From assembly GCA_007844125.1 (NCBI GenBank), contig CM017564.1, forward strand, positions 26,885,158-26,949,157: a stretch of DNA of 64,000 nucleotides, in the 5' to 3' direction. Each line of letters opens with the position of its first letter. The stretch's first letter is position 1. Positions 36,253-47,577 of this stretch are shown here, piece after piece. Position numbers and translations under genes: made by a program. Source of the stretch: Sinonovacula constricta. Its lineage: Eukaryota > Mollusca > Bivalvia > Cardiida > Solecurtidae. The notes under the pieces were generated by a model that had not been told where the DNA came from, ran no database searches, and saw nothing but the letters and a program-made list of their open reading frames with translations.

Positions 36253-36700
36253 TTTCAAACATAGTTGTAACCACTGATTCGATTGGTTGTTTGATAGTTT
36301 ATGCGAGGTAATTAACCAATGAAATCACTGGTCTTATTTGATATAGATTAGCCGGTGACGCTTATTGAAGGTAAAATAAATGTTTTATATCGACTGTAAT
36401 CGGTTTAATCTGAAAGTATTTGTATTGTTGCAGAACATATTTGTGTAGACCAATATTTCTTCTTTACTCTGCACTGTCAATTTCAAACACTTTCTCCATA
36501 ACTAAGCGGTGTTTTTTGAGACAAACGCTTCCCCCTTTGACTTCCGGTGTAAATGTAAACAAATCGTAGCTCATTCGTTTCAGTCTAATTTAACATTAGT
36601 ACAGCTGTATAGGCAATTTTATCAGTTGTATTTTCTTTAAGCCTAGAAGTTCGACTGTTCGTATTAATAATTAGGGTTTATTTCATTTGCTACTTTGGGT
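36253..36700. promoter_or_regulatory. putative shared promoter region of EEF2KMT and RNPS1
   Basis: Upstream of the EEF2KMT ATG (36252) are an inverted CCAAT box (ATTGG, 36282-36286), a forward CCAAT (36316-36320) and an ETS-like ACTTCCGG (36540-36547). No TATA box is obvious. RNPS1 needs an upstream noncoding exon, which could start in this interval, but I could not place it. Inferred from gene orientation and motifs only. Confidence 0.4.
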
Positions 36701-37204
36701 TTTACCGTTTATATTTTTGTTTATTAGACAATGGTCAACTTTGTTCATTAAAAAAAAACCACTAAAAGTATGACAAAAGGACTCTGAAGCATTACTAAAG
36801 CTGTTATCTGTTTAAACTGGAAGTTCATATATACATAAAAAGCAGAATTGTGAATGAACAATTCCACATAGGAATATCACTGAATGACAAGGGGATAGTT
36901 TTGAAATGGGGAGCATACTGCTATTTAGAATGAGTGTCCCACTGACCAAGTGCATTATCAACTTGCTATTTTGTTATGTTCTCACTGCATTCTGCAGGTT
37001 ACGGAATGACCTAGGTCATTCAGATCAACTCAGGGGCACAATCTACAGCTACCACCTGCATTCAAAGAGATTTGGCGCCCTCAGGATTTTGAGATTATAT
37101 TTCGGATTATAGGTGTGCAATACGTTGTAGTTAATTTCTAGCGCAGTTTATTTTGGTCAAAGCCAATGTCATATATGAGCATTTATTTTATGTTAAACTG
37201 CAAA

Positions 37205-37745
37205 ATATAAAGTAAATCAAGGAAAAAGTGAGCCCCCGATGTGGGGATCGAACCGTTCCGGAGGTTTATCTACTGAGCTAACCGGGCAACTGTGGGCCTC
37301 TCCACCATCCCGGCACTACACTCCTCCCCCTCTTATCTCTCTGGGCCCAAGCCCAACTCAGGACAGCCACGCCAGGCTTCCAATTTACTTCTGACACCGG
37401 TAAAGTAAATCGAGGGAAAAGTGAGTGCACGATGTGGAAATCGAACCCAATACAGCAGGATCACCGTTAAGAAGCTCTACCTACTGAGCTAACCGGGCCA
37501 TCTGTGGGCTTCTCCACCATCTCGGCACTACACTCCCCCACTCTTATCTTTCTGGGCCCAAGCCCAACTCAGGACAGTCTTACCAGGCTTCCATTTACTT
37601 CTGACACCAGTAAAGTAAATCAAGGGAAAAGTGAGCCCCAGATGTGGGGATCAAACCCACGACCTCCGGATCATCGTTCTGGAGCTCTATCTACTGAGCT
37701 AACCGGGCCACCTGTGTGCCTCTCCACCATCCTGGCACTACAATT
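37205..37745 (-). mobile_element. tandem triplet of SINE family D (about 200-bp units)
   Basis: Three head-to-tail copies read on the minus strand. Each has a tRNA-like head (GCCCGGTTAGCTCAGTAGAT, with TTCGATCCCCACATC) and a middle with AGCCTGG and GTCCTGAGTTGGGCTTGGGC. The units begin at about 37210, 37400 and 37610. It lies in the upstream noncoding part of RNPS1. Confidence 0.8.
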
Positions 37746-37859
37746 ATATAAAAAGTATTAAATTTGTCCCAATATATAATCAGTATTTTAGAAGGTGTTT
37801 TATTTGCAGATAAAGACTTGCATGCTTTCCACCATGCATTGTACATTTAATTTTAAATT

Positions 37860-38310
37860 TATTTCTCGACAAAGGCTTACTGGATTTCAATGAAACTTTA
37901 TGGGAGCCATCAGTACCAAAAGAAGACACGTCTATCATTAGCATGTTACGGTCTGATTCTTTAGCAGACAGTTATGGCCCCAGATTAGTATTTTGTTTTC
38001 GCGCGGTTTCTTGGCAACTACTGTCTGGATTTCTCTGAAACTTCAATTCCAAAAGGAATGCTGCGTTTTCTGTTGGACCCTTCAATGCAGAGTTATGACC
38101 CTTCATTAGTTATGCAGTATGTTTTCAGAGTAACATTTGTTTCTGGACTGTTTCTCAGCAATGGCTTACTGGATTCGTCTAAACTTTTTATGGAAACCAT
38201 CAATAACAAAGGAGACATGAATGCTCCGGTCTGACCATTTAATACTGCGTTAAGACCCCTGACCATTATTTTGTTAGCACACTATTTCTTGGCAACTACT
38301 GAAGAATTCA
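37860..38310. repeat. diverged dispersed repeat with internal periodicity of about 130-150 bp
   Basis: Variants of GGCTTACTGGATTTCAATGA, GGCAACTACTGTCTGGATTT and AGTTATGGCCCC/AGTTATGACCC recur three to four times (TACTGGATTTCAATGAAACT, TCTGGATTTCTCTGAAACTT, TACTGGATTCGTCTAAACTT). This looks like an old internally repeated transposon segment. No coding potential. Confidence 0.5.
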
Positions 38311-38572
38311 TATAACTGTAATTCATACAACATTGAAACGCAATAGCCTGCAATTTATTCCTTAGATTATTTCCACTGAACTGACCAACCCGTATGTACT
38401 ACAGCTTGAAAATCGGCACACACAAAAGAAAGAACAAAAGATAGCCCCCAACGTATTTGCAAAGTCTATCATAACAATTACAATACATTGATGATGCAAG
38501 CTTAAACTAAACATAATATTTTAAAAGTACTTCATTGTCATTTTTAGGTGACTGCTGCAGACAACGGCAAAT

Positions 38573-41500
38573 ATGCCAGATCGTGGCAGAGAAGTTGAGA
38601 AGGAGAAAAAGAAGAGAGCTGCATCATCAAGTACAGACAGCAGTAGGTAAGTAATTAATTGTACAAAAGTTAGTTATTTTAATGGTGCAGAATCTTATTA
38701 ATTAACACATTGTTCTTCTGTTACATATGCAATTAATGTATTGTTTATCATGTTGGAAAATGACATTCTTCTTTCTTTTTACCATATCATAGTATATGGA
38801 CAGATCAAATTTATACTAACTTGTTTAAAAAACTTCATGTTTAAATTATTGAAACCGAGTGCCACATATATCCATTAATATATGTGGAAGCATGATGTAT
38901 TATTTGTAATCTTGTTCCTGTCTCCAGCATGGCTACACATATATTGGACAGTAATAGCTAACTTCACCTCCAAAATGGCACACAGGGCCTTCCACAGGCT
39001 TTTGTTAGGTGCTTTAGCTTCCATCACTCAGTCAAAGTTTTCAGATATATATACTTACATTATTCCTCGCATCTCATATTCATGCACAAAATCGGCCTCA
39101 ATACGCCAACATAAGTCTTGCAATTTGTTTGGAAATGGGGTTGCGTGCAATGTGTGTTAATACTATCAGAAACACATTAAACAAACTTGAAAGTCCAAAG
39201 TCAAAACAATCACAAGTAGGTAAACAACTAATTTATCAAACTATTGCTAATGAATACAAGAAAAGACCCATCCAATTGCTAAATGTCTTAACATAAACCA
39301 ACGTTCTCTTTTGATTCAACTTATTTTTCATTGTATTGCAATAATGACAGTTATTTCATCATTTACTTCGAACGGTGAGTACAACATGTTTTGATCCAAC
39401 TTATTTTTCATTGTGTTGCATAAGTGACAGTTATTTCATCATATAAACAGTGAGTACAGCATGTTTTTTGTGACTAAAAGAACCTTTAAGCCATCTTCAC
39501 GAAAAAAAATAAAAACAATGGACCTTGAGTGCAGATAATTGCTATTCCAAACAGCGGACATCAGTTTCTGTTTGCAAAATCATCGACTAATGGCTTCTAT
39601 CTATTTTGAGTACTTTCACATGGGGAGGTTTTCCAGTTAACCTGCTGTATGCTGGTGATTCTACCTAGGCATAAGTCTGGGGTCATCCTCCACCAATAAT
39701 TAGCTGGACATTGCTATCACACAGTCAAATTTTATGATGGAAGACTCTTATGTAATACAAAATACATCCTTTGTATATTTCATCGGAAACACACAATATC
39801 AAATAGATCTAGGCCATTAGTCTATGATTTTCCAAGTAGATACAAACTGATGTCCCCCATTTTGAATACAATTTGTCTGCACTCTGAGTGCTTCATGGTA
39901 CTGAAACTAAAATAAATGTTCACAACTTTCCCTATTATGTTTTGATGTTTAACAGTGTGTTGGATGCCAAGCAATTTTTATAGAGAGGCCCCATCACCAC
40001 CTAACCTTTTGTCATTAGTGGATCGTCCCCTATATTTGTCTGGTATCTCAACCTACAGTTGAGAGCTAAGAGTTGCTGTAATGTAAACAGTAGAACAATC
40101 CTTAAAACACATGTTGTCGAACTATCATAGCATTAAGCAATTGCAAGAACATTCTAAGGGAGCCTGTGCCCGAAACATGTAACTCCTCAGCCCCTCATTG
40201 CATGGGTTCCAGTCCTGGTTGGGTAGTTCTCCCCAGACAGTCTGGGGTCTACTCCACCAATAATTAGCTGGACATCGCCATTGTGACCATAATTGTGTCA
40301 GTGCAATGAAACAAAAAACAAACAAAGAAGAACGTTCACTTATGTCAATATCTTATTTTTCAGCTCGTCGTCACGCAGTCGGTCCCGCTCCTCCTCCTCA
40401 GACAGCAGTTCCTCTGGGAGCTCTAGCTCATCTCGTTCCTCCAGCTCTAGTTCCAGTGGATCCTCCAGCAGTGATGGGAGCCGTGGACGCAGCAAAGACA
40501 GAAACAGGGACAGGAAAAAGTCTGGAGAGTAAGTGAGCCTTCATTGTCTTTTCACCAGCCATTGTAGTACATTATGTAGAGCTCTAGCTGCTAAAGACAC
40601 CAGATATACTGAGACAGGGACATACCAAAGCTTTATTGTTGTGGTTAAGCTTTTGCTTGTGCTCGTCTTCTTGAGGTAGATTAACATCAATTTGGCCTGG
40701 TGTCACAATTTGTGACTAGATGTGTCAGGTAATCAAGGCATGCTCACATTTTGAAGGCAGAATTAAAATCTACCTACCTGATTCAGATGACTGAAAGATT
40801 AACTGTCGAAAGAGGTAATTTTACAACAAATGACAGAAGATGGTTCTTTTGACATGCTTTTTTTAGTGTATAATAGTGATTGTAGTAATTTTTTTAGGGG
40901 TACCGCGATACACACTGACCATACAGAATTTTGACAATATTTTGTAAACTTAAGTTGCTGCCAGCATTTTGTCCATACAGTTAAAGGATGCTTATACTGA
41001 TGAAGAGCAGTTAACTTCAAAATGTAGTCTGAAGTTGAATCCGTCTGAGTTCCAAACAGCCAGGGAAATGCAGCATACTCGATTTGCTTATGTAGTATTA
41101 CTTCAGTCCCTGGGCATTTCATAAGTGTGCTATAATGGTAGAAATGTTGCTGCACAATATCGACAAAAATGTCGGCTAATCCCATCCCATCCCTTTTTAG
41201 AAGTAGAATGCTTATTGAAGTGGTCACATGTTTTCACAGGTACACATGTTTTAATATCACTTCCCACAGTTCCCCAAAGAGAAAGAAGAGGAGTCCAACC
41301 CCCAAACCCACGAAGGTCCACATCGGTCGCCTGACTAGGAATGTGACCAAGGAGCACATTCAGGAGATATTCTCTGTGTATGGAACTATAAAACACTTAG
41401 AGATGCCCCCTGACAGGGCTCATCCTAACTTCTCGAAAGGATTTGCGTATGTGGATTTCTTAAAACCAGAAGAAGCAGACAATGCAGTTAAACACATGGA

Positions 41501-43240
41501 TGGAGGTAAAGTGTTTTCTATTGATATGCTTAAGTTCATGATTAAAATTGGTTAGTACTGACAGATTGTTTGGGCAGTTTATGATTTAATTGTACTCATT
41601 TTATAAACTTTTTCCAAATAGATAGAATAAGTTGAAAGATAGCAAATGAGAATGCTTAGTTTCCCTAAAAATGCTTGTACTGAAATTACACTTATTCATG
41701 TAGAATTTTTTTTTTTAAGTATTTGCAAGTGGGGAGTTGCAAGGAGTAGCAACTTGTAACTCCGTAACCTGTTAATGCATGGGTTCTAGTCTCAGTCAGG
41801 ATCAAAAACTGACGCTGGGAGTTTCTCTAAGGCCCTTGTGGTTTGTGAGGTCCTTACTCAGAACACTTTCTACCTGACTTACATGTGGTTACTCTTGACA
41901 TTTTCCTTTATAAGGTTTTTTTGCAGACTGTTTTACCAATCTCCACCTATAAAAGGTGGAAATATGTTAATTTGAAAAATATCCATATTGATTGTTTCGT
42001 GTTCCTTCCAGAGCTTTTTTAATTTGGAAAGTGTTTTAAATTAGAATCCAACTTTGTTTTCATTTTACACAATCAATGTCTCAGACCACTAGCACATGTA
42101 ATATTTTGGACCATTCCGTGACGTTTGAATAACTAGCTTGGAGAAATCCTAGAACTTTTATTACATAGTCAAAAGCAATCATATTGACACCAATTCTTTG
42201 TCCATTTTTAATCAAGTATGGCTGAACAAAATAGTTAACACAGTAGTGACGTCAAAGAAGCCATTTGATCTTCTGTTACAACCATAAATAGAATGCTGTG
42301 TTGGTTTTTGGTATTTAGATATCCATAGCTTTGTTTAGATAATACAAAAACGAGGATGTTCTTTATCACAGTATTAATAAATATGGGTTGCTGTCCTTTG
42401 AATTAAAGATCACTGGTGAGAAAATAGCAACAGTAGCTGATGATGTGGAACAGTACATGGTGGTTTAGATAAATTTTGCTGCTTTTTTTTTAAATTTTCT
42501 TAAGCTCTGCCACTGTACTTGTTATACAGGTCAGATAGATGGTCAGGAAGTAACAGCCCAAACAGTTTTACCCCCACGTCCCGTGGCTAGACCTCCACGA
42601 CGTACACCCCCTCCTCGTAACCGTGGCGGTCCCCCTGGCAGGTGGGCTGGAGGAGGGAGGGGACCCTCACCCCCTAGATATGGCAGGGATGCTGGCGGCA
42701 GAAGGTAATGATTTACTTTGATTCATGTTATTGAGTGGAACTTAAGTTTGGTTTTGATTCAACACTTTATGCTTAGTCGTACAGAATGTATTCTGGTAGT
42801 TTTTCATTCGTTTTTCTTGTTTGATGTTAGTTCATCTTTATATCAGAAGTCAAATGTAAATTAAAGACTTCTCTTGAAGATGTTTTTAATATCATAGTTT
42901 ATCAATAAAAAGTATATATGTGTGTGTGGGGAGGGGCAGTAATTATTTTTTAATACTTGCCATAAAATGATAGTTAAGTTCTTGTAGTGTTTTGTTGTCG
43001 ATTTCTCTTGAAAATGATATTTGAAACCTTCTTGCGACTGTTCTATATACATGTTATACCCTATAATTACTGTCTAACGCTTTCTGCATGGAAATTTTGA
43101 ATATTTAAATTTTGAGATTTGATTATTTGTTGTTCAGATCTCCACCCAGACGCCGCAGTCCACCCAGACGCCGGTCACGTAGTCGGTCACCCGTTAGGAG
43201 ACGAAGATACAGTCGATCTAGCTCAAGTTCATCACGATAG
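38573..43240 (+). CDS. RNPS1: RNA-binding protein with serine-rich domain 1, complete coding region, 5 coding exons
   Basis: RNPS1 is a nuclear splicing regulator and peripheral exon-junction-complex protein (ASAP/PSAP complexes), linked to splicing, export and mRNA surveillance. Coding exons: 38573-38646, 40364-40528, 41270-41505, 42530-42704, 43138-43240; 753 nt giving 250 aa, phases 2, 2, 1, 2. Order: charged N-terminus (MPDRGREVEKEKKKR), Ser-rich low-complexity block (about 25-65), basic linker (SPKRKKRSPTPKPT), a single RRM from about residue 95 with RNP2 VHIGRL and RNP1 KGFAYVDF, the QIDGQEVTAQ end of the RRM, then a Pro/Arg/Gly tail and an RS-type C-terminus ending SRSSSSSSR. Human RNPS1 is 305 aa; the difference appears to lie in the Ser-rich region and tail. 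The start ATG follows an acceptor at 38546-38547, so there is an upstream noncoding exon that I could not place. The gene shares its 5' side with EEF2KMT. Confidence 0.95.
39640..39725 (+). mobile_element. SINE family C, tail fragment
   Basis: GATTCTACCTAGGCATAAGT, GGGGTCATCCTCCACCAATA and AGCTGGACATTGCTATCACA. Located in RNPS1 intron. Confidence 0.55.
40145..40312 (+). mobile_element. SINE family C
   Basis: Head remnant GCCTGTGCCCGAAACATGTA and GGTTCCAGTCCTGGTTGGG; tail GACAGTCTGGGGTCTACTCC and AGCTGGACATCGCCATTGTG. It ends about 50 bp before RNPS1 coding exon 2. Confidence 0.7.
41103..41202 (+). mobile_element. SINE family A, tail fragment
   Basis: CAGTCCCTGGGCATTTCATA, AATATCGACAAAAATGTCGG and CTAATCCCATCCCATCCC. 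Truncated at the 5' side; located in RNPS1 intron, about 70 bp before exon 3. Confidence 0.7.
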
Positions 43241-43720
43241 CTCATTTCTCTTGTCACCATCACAGTCATGCATACATGCATTAACAATATTATTTGTGGT
43301 AGTAAGCTATAAGCTCTTTAACCCTGATGTAAAATACATCTGGCTTGGGTTGTTGAAAAATGATGGCATTTTGAATAGAATATGGAATGGGGTTATCTTT
43401 CCTTTATTTTCCAGATGAGGGAATTTTCTAGATGACAAGGATTTTTAAGCATCTTAGAATTTCAGCATCAGAAGTTTATGTAACTTTTTTTTTTTCTAAA
43501 GTTTCTAGGATCAGGACATTAACATGAAAGGATTGAAATTATAATTTACAATGACAACATATAAATGTGACTATTTGAAAGTAAAGTCTCCTTTTATAAA
43601 GCAAAAAAAAAAACAACACAAAAAAACGCATTGTTTATCAATACAAAGTTGCATTGTAATATATAATAGAATTAATATCAATAATAATATATGTTATCAA
43701 TAATACTAAGAATGAGTATA

Positions 43721-43726
43721 AATAAA
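43721..43726 (+). terminator. candidate polyadenylation signal of RNPS1 (proximal)
   Basis: AATAAA about 480 bp after the stop codon. A distal alternative AATAAA lies at 45416-45421. No experimental evidence; either or both could be used. Confidence 0.35.
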
Positions 43727-43887
43727 AATTATCAGTTTTTCTTGCCATAGATCTCTCAACAGTTGTATTTATAAATTGCCAGACAAAAGTACAAAGGCAA
43801 AACCATGAAGTACTTCTAAAATAATTGACTAATAATAAAACATTGTTGATCTCTTTTTAAGCGAACTCATAATCATTATCAGATAGG

Positions 43888-44100
43888 GGCCGCCCGTTGT
43901 ATAGTGGTAGTCACTTATTTGTAACGCCTCTGACTGCTTAACCTCCCACCACGTGGGTTCGAGTACCTTTAGGGGACCTCATTTGAGAAGGTCTTCCAAC
44001 TGACCGCCGGTGGTTCTACCCAGACATTTGTCTGGGGTCTTTTTACATCAAAACAGCTCGACATCACAATAATGATCATAATTTGTCGCTGCAATGTATC
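43888..44100 (+). mobile_element. tRNA-derived SINE, family C
   Basis: Head GGGCCGCCCGTTGTATAGTG, B box GTGGGTTCGAGTACC; tail ACCCAGACATTTGTCTGGGG and GATCATAATTTGTCGCTGCA. Confidence 0.82.
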
Positions 44101-46144
44101 TCAAAACTAAAAATTATCATTTTGTGATGGCAAGTTTGTTGTCAGTCTGGTTCACAGTACTTGAGAAAGTATGGAGATGTTTCATTGTATATTTTATTGT
44201 GGACCCAAAGGATCTATCCATAAGGTATTTTATTACATTATTATTATTGAAGGAAACAACTTCTTTAGCTACCGTACAGTGGATTGGATGGTATGCACAT
44301 GGGCTTAGGGGCCTACACTGTCCATGTCCTAAGTTGCTATCTGCGCCTGTCAGAAGTAGCTACGTGAGAACACAAATTCTCACACGCAAAAACAATTCAA
44401 ATGTGGCCCACCACAAAGAGGGACTTGGCTGCCTGTAATAGCGGAGGGATTTGTTATTTACTTTATGGGTGTATGTTGTAGAACTGAAATTGTGTTAATT
44501 TAAAGATGTACATTGATGCTGTCTTATCACATATACAGGAAGGTCATTCAATGCGGTCTCATTAGAATATGTTTATTGCAGCATTCCCCATAAGGTTGTT
44601 GCAACAATGTATCGACTACTTGCATTTGTCAGTAATTTATTCCCAGAGGCAAATTTCATAATATTTTGTTTAATAAAAAAAATCACTTGGAACAGCTAGC
44701 TTTTCACATTAACAGTGCACTGTATTTGCCAAAGTTTCATTTAAAATTGATGAGATTGGACATAAATACATGTATCTGTACTAATGTTCAGCCACATTAA
44801 TGGATTATTATAAGTTAAAAGATTTTGTCCAATCATCAGACGCATGAAATCATACATTTAATTAGCTTTCCTGGGTTTTTTTAAATTAAAACTTGAAATT
44901 AATTTTAGCATCTTACATTTGACCAATTTTATTAACTAACTTTACCATTTTATGTAAAACAAGTTGGTCTCAGTTTTGTTAGGTATACGACACATACAGA
45001 TTTAAATTGCTGCATCATTTTCAAGCCAATCGACTTACTCTTTATAACTATACACAACGCATAAATTAATTCTTCCAACCATTGAACAACTGGATTTTTT
45101 AAAGGATGGTATATTCACATATAATTCAGTGAACTGATGCAGTTTATTATTTTATAATTCATTTGGTTTAATAAAGCTTTTCCATTTTAACAAAACTTGA
45201 AAAAATGAAAAATCAACACTGATTAAGTCGATTTAACACCTGTGATTTTAATTATATAGTTAGTGGTTGCAGGAATGAGGTATGCACTTTGAGTGAACAA
45301 GTAGCCGCCATGCTTGATTGTTAGAAAAGTATATGTGTGAGGAGGCATTGATTGGTATACTGTATTTTTAATTGTGATTGCATTCTTCTTTTTTATCTTC
45401 ATTGTACAAATTGTGAATAAAATTATTGTAAAGATTCAAATAGACTGTTATTATGTTTTTTAACTCCAGTTAACACTTATAATATGAGTTTCATATTATT
45501 TGTTGTTTTGTTTTGTTTAGGTACAGCACAACGACATAATTATGGCCGTCACCATCATAGCAACGTCCATTGGCACAGGGTTCGACACTAACGCTGGTCC
45601 GGCGGTCCGAGCTCAGTTGATTTTAAGACGGACCAATAAAACACGGTAGCTTGCTGGTTCGTTGGACTAGTAAAATCTAAGAGTCCACATGAAATTTTCA
45701 AAAGATTAAATAAAATAATGATTTATACATTATCTTAAACGTTTGTTACATTTTTAAGTAAATTACATACATAAGCAGGAGGACACATTTTCCGAAAAGC
45801 GCTGAGGCCGGATTCCGCATTTTAAACGCGCGGGAAATCAAGCGTCTATGTTAAAAATAGAATTACCCAACTAGCCTCCTTATTCTTGTATTTTGATGAA
45901 AACTGGATTCAGGATTGGAATAACTTACTTTTTACAGCCACCAGGTCCTGTGGACCACCTGCAAAAATAAGTAGTACCACTGCAGATCAGCAGGACCATC
46001 TCCCGACAGTAAAAGTTCCACCATGACCGTGACTTATTATTTCAAACAGCTAGCCAGAAAATCTATCGTTTGTTTCAGGTGTTTGGCGATTAAGCCCGAC
46101 AACTACCCCATCAATGTTATTAGAATATTAAATAAGGGTAGAAA
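44101..46144. other. intergenic or RNPS1 3' UTR sequence, no gene seen
   Basis: AT-rich. A SINE C tail fragment lies at about 45520-45575, followed by CAGGGTTCGACACTAACG, which looks like one end of a hAT-type element whose other end I could not find. Confidence 0.4.
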
Positions 46145-46149
46145 TAAAA

Positions 46150-46430
46150 GTTTTATCGATGCGGGAGGTTCCGGGTTCGATCCTGTGACACAACAGAGTC
46201 GTTAAAAATGGTAGTGACATAGCTCCCTTGCTAATGTTCAAGCAAATATAGGGGTAGTTCCACGACAGGTTGGCCTGGTGTCAGGATAATGTGACTGAAT
46301 GTGGTATCATGCCAGGTGTTCACGGCATGTTATACACAGTGAAGGCAGCACTATATCTTCCTCAAGTGGACACCGTCTTTAGATAATTGAAATACACTTG
46401 GTGGGAGATAAACCCAACAAACAACACAAT
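46150..46430 (+). mobile_element. tRNA-derived SINE, family B
   Basis: B-box region GGTTCCGGGTTCGATCCTGT, then TATAGGGGTAGTTCCACGAC and GTGAAGGCAGCACTATATCT, ending GAGATAAACCCAACAAACAA. The only plus-strand copy of the family. Confidence 0.82.
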
Positions 46431-46668
46431 AGTATTTCATGTAGTGGCTATAATACGTTCTTCATCTAAAATATGTACCGTCAATATTCTGGACATCCTG
46501 TTCAACTAAACAGTGAACTACCACCTTAATAAGTAAATATCTGACATTCAATTGAGAACTTTTTTAAGTAAGACTCTGATGTTTTACGAAATTGGTTGAA
46601 TCATTGCTGTATATATGTAGTCCAATCGAATTTACTAACATACAGGCTAGTATAACAGCCGTTGTTTC

Positions 46669-46946
46669 CGCAGTAACTCAACTGGTAGAACGTCGGCTTG
46701 CGGATCGGGAGGTCGTGGGTTCGAACCCCGGCCGGGTTAAACGAAAGATTTTAAAGTTGGTAGTAGTGGCTTCCCTGCTAATGCTTTGGACTAAGGGGAC
46801 AGCATTACGCCTGACTCGCCGGTGTCAGTATAATGGACCGGCCGGGTTCAGTCCCTGGGCACCTTATAAATGCCCCTGTACTATACTGATAGAAATGTCG
46901 CTGCCCAGTATCGGCAAAAATGCCGGCAAATCTCATCCCGATCTCA
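46669..46946 (+). mobile_element. tRNA-derived SINE, family A, best preserved
   Basis: Starts CCGCAGTAACTCAACTGGTA with B box GGGTTCGAACCCCGG; tail CAGTATCGGCAAAAATGCCG ending CTCATCCCGATCTCA. Both Pol III boxes are recognisable. About 0.6 kb upstream of SORD. Confidence 0.9.
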
Positions 46947-47577
46947 CAGCCGTTGTTTGATCAACAATAATCTAAACAGTAAATTATATCTAGCTTGTCC
47001 TTTGGTATTTGCAGATACTACTAACAATCAATATTAAAGGCTGTTAAATGTTAAATTAAACCAGGCAGCTGCAGCTATAGCTCTCACATAGTAACAGAGA
47101 CTACGTGACACCAGATAAAATCACCTGTTTATCAGAAACTGTTTCACAACTATGTCAACAGAGATGTACAGAACATGTAGTGTTTCTGTGATTGTGGATT
47201 CAGTAGTACAGTAACATTCCAACGTTGCTCGCATTTTACAATACATACGAAGCATTATTCATTTGACTTTATGCAGTGTTAACTGATGTCTATAAATGAT
47301 TTTGTTTTGTTTTGCATCATTTGATTGCCATTAAAGACTCGAAACGTTCTAAACTCAGCATTTTGCATGGAGTATTATTAAATGGGAAGTAAAAGTGTAA
47401 CTATATGCAAATGAACCTAAAATGTTTTAAAATTCACAATTTTCCTGGAGTGTCGATATTTGCTGGATATAGGCCTACTAGTAACTACTGGCGAAGAGTA
47501 TTTGGGACATTTGACATTTGCCCTTTTTCGCGTTAAAACTAACAAAATAGTCTGTTAATTTGTCAACAGAGAAGAAA

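Noticed and set aside
40306..40536. Pro/Ala-rich frame overlapping the RNPS1 Ser-rich exon
   Set aside because: Out-of-frame shadow; the Ser-rich frame joins correctly by splice phase on both sides.
45577..45700. CAGGGTTCGACACTAACG as a hAT element end
   Set aside because: No matching inverted end or target duplication was found, so the element cannot be delimited.
46592..46960. 122-residue plus-strand frame
   Set aside because: It is a translation of a SINE family A copy; the same peptide pieces appear in the other SINE A copies.
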